From: Deltaproteobacteria bacterium
GTDB lineage: Bacteria > Desulfobacterota > Desulfarculia > Adiutricales > JAGVGV01
Length of the DNA: 30,477 bases
Direction: 5' to 3'
Assembly (NCBI GenBank): GCA_015233515.1
Contig: JADFXS010000012.1
Location: 1 to 30,477, forward strand
Every line of letters starts with the position of its first letter. Position 1 is the stretch's first letter. The notes beneath the pieces are model-generated. The model had not been told where the DNA came from. It was given only the letters and a program-made list of their open reading frames with translations, and searched no databases. The position numbers were made by a program, and so were the translations under genes. Of this stretch, positions 7,153-14,161 are shown piece after piece.

Positions 7153-8208
7153 TTAATTTGTCTTTTCCCGGACCAACGCCGCGACTTCCGGAAGTATCTT
7201 CAACACGGCCTTGGCATTTTTTTCACCGATCGTGCTTAAACCACAAGAAGGGCTGATCAAGGCTTGATTCCTTAAGAGGTCCAAGTCAATCCCACTGGCC
7301 GCCAGTTCCCGCCATCCGGTCAGTAATTTTTCGGCCAGTTCTTCGGGAGTCTCCAACCCGACAAACTCGCGGGTGGGGACGATCCCCCAGGCAATCCAAC
7401 CGCCTCGTTCCAGAAAAGACTTGACCTGCCGGGGATAAAGCCGGAATTGGTCCAGATAACCGAACGCATCGAAATTGATGATTTCCAGGTTCAACTCCGC
7501 AATCAAACCCCAGTCCGTATTGCCGCAGATATGAATTCCGATGTTGGCCGGGCCGAAGGACCGGGCAATATCCGCCGTTTCATTGAGCATCGCCAGGACC
7601 TGATCCGCTTGGAGAGTGGAAAACGCCGAACCGAACTCGGCCAAACCTGGCTCATCCAAAAAAATTATGGGAGTCCGCCCGGTCATACTTATTTGCCTGG
7701 CGAGCCACGCCGCCTTGGCGCCGAGACCCTTGACCAGCGTATCCGCCAGTTCGGGATCGTCGATCAGGTTCTTCCCGTCCAAGGTCCGAACGGACTGGCC
7801 AAAGGTAATCGGGCCGACAGTCTGGGCCTTTAGGAACTCCGATTCACCGGGAAACGCCGGATACGCCCGGTCCAGAAACGCCTTTAGGCTGTGGGACGCT
7901 TCATTCGGGACGGCAAAATAGTCCAGGTCCCCGGTCAGAAAATGCTCATAAAATTCGGTCAAGGCCTGAACGCGGTCATTTCCCAAAACTTGAACACCGG
8001 TGCCTGTTTGATCTACAGCCAGTAAAGGCAGACCATCCATGGCCTGGAGGACCATGCCTTCCCGGTAGCCGAGGCCGGGCATTTGCGGCCATGCCGGTAT
8101 CCGAGGGCTGGCTTTGGTCACGAGATCCAAGGCTTCGTCAACATTCAGGAAGGGCACGGACCCCACGGTAATGGTCGCTAACGGCGGTAAACAGGATGTT
8201 AAAGTCAT
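7153..8208 (-). CDS. MetE-core / UroD-like zinc methyltransferase, probable folate-independent methionine synthase
   Basis: The 351-residue protein matches only the C-terminal catalytic half of cobalamin-independent methionine synthase. It keeps the zinc-binding set: H226 and C228 in GIHICGN and C322 in SPSCGLSTIG, with the acidic loop FLDEPGL before them. Full MetE is about twice as long, with an N-terminal folate-binding repeat absent here. Short core-MetE proteins in anaerobes and archaea take methyl groups from corrinoid proteins instead of methyl-folate; that role is plausible but inferred. Other UroD/MtaA-type methyltransferases are the main alternative. The ATG ending at 8208 is used; the nearest GGGAGA is 14 bases upstream, a long spacing, and a TTG 15 codons earlier cannot be excluded. 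No corrinoid protein gene is adjacent. Confidence 0.8.
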   Translation of the reverse strand: MTLTSCLPPLATITVGSVPFLNVDEALDLVTKASPRIPAWPQMPGLGYREGMVLQAMDGLPLLAVDQTGTGVQVLGNDRVQALTEFYEHFLTGDLDYFAVPNEASHSLKAFLDRAYPAFPGESEFLKAQTVGPITFGQSVRTLDGKNLIDDPELADTLVKGLGAKAAWLARQISMTGRTPIIFLDEPGLAEFGSAFSTLQADQVLAMLNETADIARSFGPANIGIHICGNTDWGLIAELNLEIINFDAFGYLDQFRLYPRQVKSFLERGGWIAWGIVPTREFVGLETPEELAEKLLTGWRELAASGIDLDLLRNQALISPSCGLSTIGEKNAKAVLKILPEVAALVREKTN

Positions 8209-8265
8209 GGTTTGCTTCAAGTCTCCCTTGGTTATCGAATGAAAATCAAGCAATAGTCAACGATA

Positions 8266-8300
8266 TTGAAGCTACCCGCGGCAAGCTGCGAGGAATCTTC
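8266..8300 (+). repeat. TTGAAGCTCC stem-loop repeat, copy 2 (short form)
   Basis: Starts TTGAAGCTACCCGCGGCAAG and ends GAGGAATCTTC. The arms CCGCGGC and GCTGCGAGG pair imperfectly. It lies in the gap between the MetE-like and EF-P genes. Confidence 0.65.
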
Positions 8301-8334
8301 CAGATATAAGAAGCGAACGAGTTTAAGCTTCAGA

Positions 8335-8898
8335 TCAGACTTTTACGCGCTCTATATAGTTGCCGGTTCGAGTATCGATCTTCAGGAGGTCGCCTTCATT
8401 GATAAACAGAGGAACCTGAACGATCAGCCCGGTATTCATTTTAGCTGATTTGGTGGCGCCGGTGGCCGTATCGCCCTTGACTCCCGGTTCACTTTCCACC
8501 ACGATCAAGCTAACGGTGGTGGGCAGGTCGATGCCGATGGCCCGGCCGTTGTAAAACAGGACTTTGACGTTGATGTTTTCTTCCAAGTAATTCTTGGCGT
8601 CACTGACCTGATCCTCGGCCAGGAAGAACTGTTCATAGTTTTCATTATCCATGAAGCAGTACCCTTGGGAATCCAGGTACAGATACTGGACGTCTTTTTC
8701 TTCCAGGTTAGGTCGGCCTAGCTTTTCACCTGATCGGAAAGTTTCGTCCAAAACCCTTCCCGTAATCATATTCTTGATCTTGGTCCGGACAAATGCTCCG
8801 CCTTTGCCGGGTTTGACGTGTAAAAAATCTACTATCACATAAGGATCGCCTTTGAATTCGATCTTTAGTCCTTTGCGGAAGTCACTAGTGGAATACAT
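8335..8898 (-). CDS. efp: Elongation factor P
   Basis: This 187-residue protein has the full three-domain EF-P layout. EF-P binds ribosomes stalled at consecutive prolines and promotes peptide bond formation. The N-terminal KOW-like domain carries the modification loop KPGKGGAF with Lys32 at the tip, the residue that is beta-lysylated, otherwise modified or left bare depending on lineage. OB-type domains II and III follow, with the conserved C-terminal motif IDTRTGNYIERV. AAGGAG lies 11 bases before the ATG. It follows the TPR gene by 36 bases on the same strand and is probably cotranscribed with it. No epmA, epmB or earP gene is in the window, so the modification cannot be deduced. Assignment is firm. 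Confidence 0.97.
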   Translation of the reverse strand: MYSTSDFRKGLKIEFKGDPYVIVDFLHVKPGKGGAFVRTKIKNMITGRVLDETFRSGEKLGRPNLEEKDVQYLYLDSQGYCFMDNENYEQFFLAEDQVSDAKNYLEENINVKVLFYNGRAIGIDLPTTVSLIVVESEPGVKGDTATGATKSAKMNTGLIVQVPLFINEGDLLKIDTRTGNYIERVKV

Positions 8899-8934
8899 GA
8901 AATATCGATCTCCTTGGAAAAGTTGTCTTAAAAA

Positions 8935-9963
8935 TCAGGAAACAGTTTCCGATGACCGGCGTAGCCGCGTGGCGGCATCGCGCAGGCGGGTTAATTTGGT
9001 CGTCAAACGTTTTTTTCTTTCCAAAATTACAGCTGAAGAACCGCCCGGCTCCGTCATAAGGTTTGCCGGAGTTGTCGGCCGACTGAACTGGGCGGTCTCG
9101 GGCGCCTGATCGCTCCAATTGTTGTCCGTCAGTCCGGCGCTTTCGAACTGTGGTCTTATCGGCGTTGGGGCCGCTGGTTCGACCTCGGACCTGGATGGAG
9201 GTTTTTGACCAGTGGTCACTTCCGAAGGCCGGGTTTCAACCGGTTGGATCGGTCGGTCATGAATCGTCAACAGCGCATCTAAACTTGATTCCGAGACCGC
9301 GGTCAAAGGTGGGGGAACGACCGGTAAGTCGACCATATGAGCCGTCGACGGTTTCAAAGCAGTCAATTCCGCTATTTTAGCCGGCCATCTGGTGTCCCTG
9401 GGGGAATCGGCCGCAAGTTTCAAATAGATATCCAAAGCCTGGTCTGGATGTCCTTGATTTAAATAAAGCAGCGCCAAAGTCTCCGTCGGAATGGCTTCCG
9501 CGCACTCTTTTTCCTCGGGAACGTTTTTAGCCGAGGTCTCGGCTAGTGTTTTTTCTGTTTCTTTTTCCGCTGGGCCTTCCACGGACAAAAATCGGGCGGC
9601 CTGGTTTATGCGCTCAGCGGCCGGTCTATCGCCGATCTGCTGATATAATTCCGCCAAATCGGTCAGCTCAAGGCTCGTCTGCTCCAATATGGCCGGGACG
9701 CCGGCCAAGGCCTGCCTGGCGGAGGCGACATCCTGATCCATGATCAAAGCCCGGGCCTTGATGGTAATAGCGGTTAAAGATTCCGGGTGCGCGGTCAAGA
9801 CGGCTTCGGCCACGGCCAGGGCCGCGCCTGGGTTGTTCATGGCCAACAAAGCTTTGGCTTGAAAAAGTCGAACCGGAGACGTAGGCTCAATCCGGGCCAA
9901 AAGTTCCCAGAAATCCTGGTTGCCGTTTTCCGGACGACCTGTGTTGAGCGGAATTCTGCTCAT
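8935..9963 (-). CDS. TPR-repeat protein with Pro-rich linker
   Basis: The 342-residue protein has an N-terminal stretch of helical TPR-like repeats (about residues 20-130), a further TPR around 160-200 (ETLALLYLNQGHPDQALDIY), then a disordered, Pro/Thr/Ser-rich region (about 205-300) and a basic C-terminal helix (ERKKRLTTKLTRLRDAATRL). There is no signal peptide or membrane helix, so it is probably a cytosolic scaffold for protein contacts. It contains a PPP stretch (residues 217-219), the kind of sequence that needs EF-P, and the efp gene comes next on the same strand. The ATG at 9963 has only a weak upstream AGG. I do not recognise a named family beyond TPR. Confidence 0.8.
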   Translation of the reverse strand: MSRIPLNTGRPENGNQDFWELLARIEPTSPVRLFQAKALLAMNNPGAALAVAEAVLTAHPESLTAITIKARALIMDQDVASARQALAGVPAILEQTSLELTDLAELYQQIGDRPAAERINQAARFLSVEGPAEKETEKTLAETSAKNVPEEKECAEAIPTETLALLYLNQGHPDQALDIYLKLAADSPRDTRWPAKIAELTALKPSTAHMVDLPVVPPPLTAVSESSLDALLTIHDRPIQPVETRPSEVTTGQKPPSRSEVEPAAPTPIRPQFESAGLTDNNWSDQAPETAQFSRPTTPANLMTEPGGSSAVILERKKRLTTKLTRLRDAATRLRRSSETVS

Positions 9964-10130
9964 GTATATTACGCCAGCCTCTCCTATCGGACTCGATACC
10001 CTAATAAACTATAATCCAACCCGGTAAGTCAATCGACATTATCCCGTCTAAAATTTTAATCGTTTTTCAATGTCGGATCAGGTGGTAATGAATCGACCTT
10101 AACGGAATTCCAGTATCATTTTCGATATGT

Positions 10131-10165
10131 TTGAAGCTCCAGACGACGAACCGCCGGACATCTTC
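10131..10165 (+). repeat. TTGAAGCTCC stem-loop repeat, copy 3 (short form, decayed)
   Basis: Starts TTGAAGCTCC and ends GGACATCTTC, but the middle (AGACGACGAACCGCC) has lost most of the stem. It sits in the 239-base gap between the TPR gene and rfbB, which shows nothing else. Confidence 0.5.
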
Positions 10166-10202
10166 AACCGGAAACGAACGAAAGGGTTTTGATTTTATCT
10201 AC

Positions 10203-11300
10203 TCAGCCGGGATAATCCATCAAGCGATAGCTGCCGTCCTTGATGGCCCGACACCAGTTTTGATGGCCTAAATACCAATAAATGGTTTTTCGGATGCCCG
10301 AATCAAAGGTTTCTCTTGGTAGGTACCCAAGTTCACGGAAAGATTTAGCGGCATTTATGGCATAGCGCCGGTCATGCCCCGGCCGATCGGTAACAAAAGT
10401 AATTAAATCACTAGTCGGTCGCCCATTGGCCGGCGGAGCTTGAGGATAACGGTCCCGCAAGGTCATATCCGCGGAAAAGGCTTCATCGACCAACTGGCAG
10501 AGCAACCTTACCAGATCGATGTTTTTCCATTCATTATTACCGCCGATGTTATAAGTTTCGCCTACTCGGCCTTTTGCCAGAATGAGATCGATTCCCCAAG
10601 CATGGTCATCCACATAAAGCCAGTCACGAACGTTCTGGCCGTCACCGTAAACCGGCAGAGGTTTGCCGCTCAGGATGTTGAGGATCATCAACGGGATCAG
10701 TTTTTCCGGAAATTGGTACGGTCCGTAATTATTGGAACAATTGCTGGTAGTCACCTGCAAACCGTAAGTATGGAGATAAGCGCGCACCAAATGATCGGAA
10801 GCGGCCTTGCTGGCGGAATAGGGCGAATTAGGGGCGTATAAGGTGGTTTCCGTGAAGGCCGGATCGTCCGGACCCAGCGAACCATAAACTTCATCCGTGG
10901 AAACGTGGTGAAACCGATGCGGTTGGATGCCGCCGGGGCTTTCCAGCCAGACCTGACGGGCCGCCTTGAGCAGGCTATGGGTTCCGACCACATTAGTGGT
11001 AATGAAAGCGTCCGGACCGGTTATGGAACGATCCACATGGCTTTCCGCGGCAAAATGAACGATGGTGTCGATTTCCTCTTTTTTTAATAAGGAAATCACT
11101 AGCTCTTGGTCGCCGATGTCACCTTTCACGAAACGGAAATGCGGCAAACCGGCCAGATCGGCCAAATTAGCCGGATTGCCCGCATAGGTCAAAGCATCCA
11201 AAACAACGACCCGGTCATCCGGGTATCGTTTCAACCAATAGTGTACAAAATTGGCGCCGATAAATCCGGCGCCGCCTGTAACCAGCAGTTTTTTATCCAT
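10203..11300 (-). CDS. rfbB: dTDP-glucose 4,6-dehydratase
   Basis: This 365-residue short-chain dehydrogenase converts dTDP-glucose to dTDP-4-keto-6-deoxyglucose, the second step of dTDP-rhamnose synthesis. It has the NAD-binding TGGAGFIG (residues 8-15), the catalytic T135-D136-E137 in HHVSTDEVYG, Y161 and K165 in YSASK, and the RmlB-typical SNCSNNYGPYQFPEKLIPL. The length is normal. AGGAAAGCGG precedes the ATG. It is last in the rfbA-rfbC-rfbB run; a 141-base gap with a stem-loop repeat separates it from rfbC, so it may be partly uncoupled from the first two. The product could also feed other 6-deoxy sugars. Confidence 0.96.
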   Translation of the reverse strand: MDKKLLVTGGAGFIGANFVHYWLKRYPDDRVVVLDALTYAGNPANLADLAGLPHFRFVKGDIGDQELVISLLKKEEIDTIVHFAAESHVDRSITGPDAFITTNVVGTHSLLKAARQVWLESPGGIQPHRFHHVSTDEVYGSLGPDDPAFTETTLYAPNSPYSASKAASDHLVRAYLHTYGLQVTTSNCSNNYGPYQFPEKLIPLMILNILSGKPLPVYGDGQNVRDWLYVDDHAWGIDLILAKGRVGETYNIGGNNEWKNIDLVRLLCQLVDEAFSADMTLRDRYPQAPPANGRPTSDLITFVTDRPGHDRRYAINAAKSFRELGYLPRETFDSGIRKTIYWYLGHQNWCRAIKDGSYRLMDYPG

Positions 11301-11394
11301 CCGCTTTCCTTTAAAAACATGCCTCGGGGAAACAGGCTTTCGGTCGAAGTATCATTGCTCCTCGCAACATCCTGTAAGGAATAGCCCCCGCGGG

Positions 11395-11443
11395 TTGAAG
11401 CCCCCCGCGGCAAGCCACGGGTAATGCGCTCGCTTGCATGTTC
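11395..11443 (+). repeat. TTGAAGCTCC stem-loop repeat, copy 4 (long form)
   Basis: Starts TTGAAGCCCCCCGCGGCAAG, with a near-perfect stem CCCGCGG/CCACGGG, and ends GCGCTCGCTTGCATGTTC. It touches the rfbC stop codon and lies between rfbC and rfbB, so it could affect stability or attenuation of the rfb transcript. Confidence 0.7.
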
Positions 11444-11990
11444 AGTCAAAAACGATAGCGTCCTTGAACCTTTTTCCCTGTTTGTCTTTTTCGGATAAAC
11501 TGGGTGTTTGACCGTCAATCAACGGCCATGGGATGGCCAGATCAGGGTCGTTCCATATAATGGATTGCTCATAGGCCGGGGCCCAATAATCCGTGCATTT
11601 GTAAAAAAATTCCGCTTCGGGGCTGGTTACGTAAAACCCGTGGGCTAGTCCGGGTGGAACCCAGAGCATGAGTTTGTTTTCAGCTGATAACAGTACCCAT
11701 GCGGTCTGACCGAAATATGGAGACGAACGGCGGATGTCCACCACCACATCAAAGACTTCCCCGGAAACAACGCGGACAAGTTTGCCTTGGGGCTGGGGAT
11801 TCTGGTAATGCAGCCCTCGAAGGGTGCCTTGCCTTGATTTACTGTGGTTGTCTTGAACAAAAGTCGCGGTAATTCCGGCGTGAGCGAACTTATCCGCTTG
11901 CCACGTTTCCATGAAAAAACCGCGATCGTCACCGAAAACCTTGGGTTCAATGACCATAACGTCAGGAATTGCGGTATGAAGAAAATTCAT
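11442..11990 (-). CDS. rfbC: dTDP-4-dehydrorhamnose 3,5-epimerase
   Basis: The 182-residue cupin converts dTDP-4-keto-6-deoxyglucose to dTDP-4-keto-rhamnose. Catalytic residues are present: H61 in [10 protein letters not shown]130 in [10 protein letters not shown] and D169 in the SEKD segment. Its length matches RmlC. The ATG overlaps the rfbA stop by four bases (ATGA), so the two are translationally coupled. The family order A then C then B is a common variant. The next enzyme, RfbD (4-dehydrorhamnose reductase), is not in the window. RmlC-like 3- or 5-epimerases acting on related sugars are a minor alternative. Confidence 0.95.
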   Translation of the reverse strand: MNFLHTAIPDVMVIEPKVFGDDRGFFMETWQADKFAHAGITATFVQDNHSKSRQGTLRGLHYQNPQPQGKLVRVVSGEVFDVVVDIRRSSPYFGQTAWVLLSAENKLMLWVPPGLAHGFYVTSPEAEFFYKCTDYWAPAYEQSIIWNDPDLAIPWPLIDGQTPSLSEKDKQGKRFKDAIVFD

Positions 11991-12868
11991 AATTTTTTTG
12001 ATTCATAGTATAGAAGATCATACAAATAAGCGCCGTAACCGCTGCTGACCAAGGGATCAGCCAGACTCGCCAATTGATCCGAGGATATGTAGGCCATGCG
12101 CCAGGCGATTTCCTCGGGACAGCCGATTTTCAGCCCTTGACGTTGTTCCAAGGTCTTGATGAACTGGCCGGCTTGAATCAAGGATTCGAAGGTGCCCGTA
12201 TCCAGCCAGGCCATGCCCCGCCCCATGGTTTCCACGGTTAATTGATCTCGTTCCAAATATATCCGATTGACATCGGTTATTTCTAACTCCCCACGGGCCG
12301 ACGGTTTAATGGATTGAGCGATTTCAACAATCTGTCGGTCATAAAAATACAACCCGGTAACCGCATATCGCGATTTCGGTTTTTGAGGCTTTTCTTCAAG
12401 GCTGACCGCTCGGCCGGCGGTGTCGAATTCCACCACGCCATACCTTTGGGGATTTTGCACCGGATAAGCGAAGACCGTGGCGCCGGAAGAGCGTTGCGCC
12501 GCTCTTTTGAGCAATCGCGATAAATCATGTCCGTAAAAAATATTATCGCCTAAAACCAGAGCCCCGCCTTGTCCACCGAGGAATTCCCGGCCAATGATGA
12601 AAGCCTGGGCCAGACCTTCGGGCTTGGGTTGAACCGCGTAAGAGATTTTCAACCCCCATTGACGACCATCCTCAAGGAGTTGCTGAAAAAGCGGCGTATC
12701 CTGTGGGGTGGAGATGACCAGGATCTCGCGGATGCCGGCCAACATCAGGGTGGTCAACGGATAGTAGATCATGGGTTTATCATAGATAGGCAACAATTGC
12801 TTGGAAACAACCTTGGTTATGGGATACAGCCGGGTGCCGCTGCCACCAGCCAGGATAATGCCTTTCAC
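11987..12868 (-). CDS. rfbA: Glucose-1-phosphate thymidylyltransferase
   Basis: This 293-residue nucleotidyltransferase makes dTDP-glucose from dTTP and glucose-1-phosphate, the entry step to dTDP-rhamnose. The signature GGSGTRLYP (residues 8-16) and the following [17 protein letters not shown] are exact for Rml[12 protein letters not shown] and [16 protein letters not shown] mark the sugar-binding part. Translation starts at GTG (12866-12868), supported by AGGAG 8 bases upstream. It is the first gene of the rfbA-rfbC-rfbB run and has a near-consensus promoter about 100 bases upstream. Feedback inhibition by dTDP-rhamnose is known for the family. Confidence 0.97.
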   Translation of the reverse strand: MKGIILAGGSGTRLYPITKVVSKQLLPIYDKPMIYYPLTTLMLAGIREILVISTPQDTPLFQQLLEDGRQWGLKISYAVQPKPEGLAQAFIIGREFLGGQGGALVLGDNIFYGHDLSRLLKRAAQRSSGATVFAYPVQNPQRYGVVEFDTAGRAVSLEEKPQKPKSRYAVTGLYFYDRQIVEIAQSIKPSARGELEITDVNRIYLERDQLTVETMGRGMAWLDTGTFESLIQAGQFIKTLEQRQGLKIGCPEEIAWRMAYISSDQLASLADPLVSSGYGAYLYDLLYYESKKL

Positions 12869-12967
12869 CTGTGATTCTCCTAGTGAACGAAAACCTATTT
12901 ATGAGCTGCCTGTAAGGTGGCTGCTGATTATCCCGATATTTATTCGGGCCCGGCCACGTTCGCCGTA

Positions 12968-12996
12968 ATTAAAAGGAAGGCATGGTCCATTGTCAA
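12968..12996 (-). promoter_or_regulatory. Near-consensus sigma70-type promoter of the rfb operon
   Basis: Read on the minus strand, TTGACA (12991-12996) is a perfect -35 and TTTAAT (12968-12973) matches the -10 at five positions, with the ideal 17-base spacer. Transcription would start near 12961, giving a leader of about 90 bases before the rfbA GTG. Confidence 0.7.
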
Positions 12997-13241
12997 GCCA
13001 ATTCTATTAGCCCAAATCATCCCTTCAATCGCGGACTGGGCCGAGGGAATCCCTAACGAACCGAGCGGCAGGAACAATGTTAACCCTGTTTCCGGCCGAC
13101 CGCTTAAACGGTCGAATCCACTGCCCTCGACTTAGAATCCGCAGCCAAAGCTCGTCTGACGGTTGGCGCCTGTGCTCACGATACATAAATAAGCAATTTG
13201 ACCGGGCTTGGAACCGAACGAAACATGTCTGGCGAATAATA

Positions 13242-13275
13242 TTGAAGCTCCTAGCCGTGATCAGTGAGGAATCTT
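13242..13275 (+). repeat. TTGAAGCTCC stem-loop repeat, copy 5 (short form, decayed)
   Basis: Starts TTGAAGCTCC and ends GAGGAATCTTC; the middle (TAGCCGTGATCAGT) no longer forms a good stem. It lies in the long gap between rfbA and the GT2-GT9 gene, near where the sequence becomes AT-rich. Confidence 0.55.
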
Positions 13276-13613
13276 CGAAATGTCAGGGACTGAGGAGCCA
13301 TGAATTGCACAGTTTTTAGAGATCAAAGGAACCGAAAACAAAAAATGCTACTTACCAATTGGAAAAAATATGAAAATAGGAACTAAATTCAGGTAAATTA
13401 AGCTCAAAAATCGATTAGAAAAGAGCAATGATGGCATTGAGATAGACCATTCACATGGTCGAAGGAAGGTCTTCAAAAACAAACCAGCTTGGGAAAAGCG
13501 TAAAGCAAGTGCTTTCGGCTGCTAGGAGGGGTTTGGTGAATCATAAAAGTATTGACAAAAGCGTGACGGTATTGTTATCTAAACGACCTTGAAAATAAAT
13601 TTAAGATATACGA

Positions 13614-14150
13614 ATGAGCCTCGATCATAAATATTCAGTAATTTTTATTTTAGACGGAGTTATATACAATACCAGTTTACCAACTTCCATCTATAGTCCC
13701 TTTGGGTCCTATCGTTCGAAACCAAGCCGCACGGGCAATAATTGTTGCTCAAGCTCATGGCCGGATCGCGACGCGAGCACAAAAATCGTCGACAAGACAC
13801 AAATCCGGTGTGATTTTGACCCACGGATGGACTCTACAGTACACCGAGACCCTAAAAATGACCAAATCAGGTCGTATCGGGCGCCAGTTGTTTATGGTCT
13901 TGAGCCAAAGACGCTCAAAAGGCTCGTTGGTCAATGGCTGCCGGTAAAAGCCTTCCTTGAACACATCCAGTCCCTTGGCCATAATGAAAACCTGGGACTT
14001 GCACAGCGTGACCGTTTTAAGGGCTTAAGCCGATGTTGTTCTTCATCTTTTGGAATTGATATGGAAAATACATATCCATACTACTTGGATCAAGGCTATA
14101 TCGGCTTGGCGGTGACGGGACATCCGACATACATTTTTGAGTATCGATAA
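13614..14150 (+). pseudogene. Unrecognised frame, possible gene remnant
   Basis: A 178-codon frame runs here, but the protein is not one I recognise. It looks patchy: a hydrophobic start (YSVIFILDGVIYNT), a middle rich in Ser, Arg and Cys, and a more protein-like end (EPKTLKRLVGQWLPVKAFLE). No ribosome binding site precedes the ATG. Part of the minus strand (13755-13982) also reads as a plausible peptide, so the true coding strand is unclear. It sits in a 1.3-kb gap (12869-14161) that otherwise holds only the rfb promoter, a repeat and GACCG-CTTAAA-CGGTC at 13097-13112. A decayed transposase or sugar-enzyme remnant is possible; so is non-coding sequence. Confidence 0.25.
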
Positions 14151-14161
14151 AGGAAAAACCT

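Noticed and set aside
11231..11518. Minus-strand frame between rfbC and rfbB
   Set aside because: It overlaps both genes and the stem-loop repeat and has no protein-like pattern.
13552..13581. TTGACA with TATCTA at 18 bases as a promoter
   Set aside because: The -10 matches only three positions and the nearest clear gene starts almost 600 bases away.
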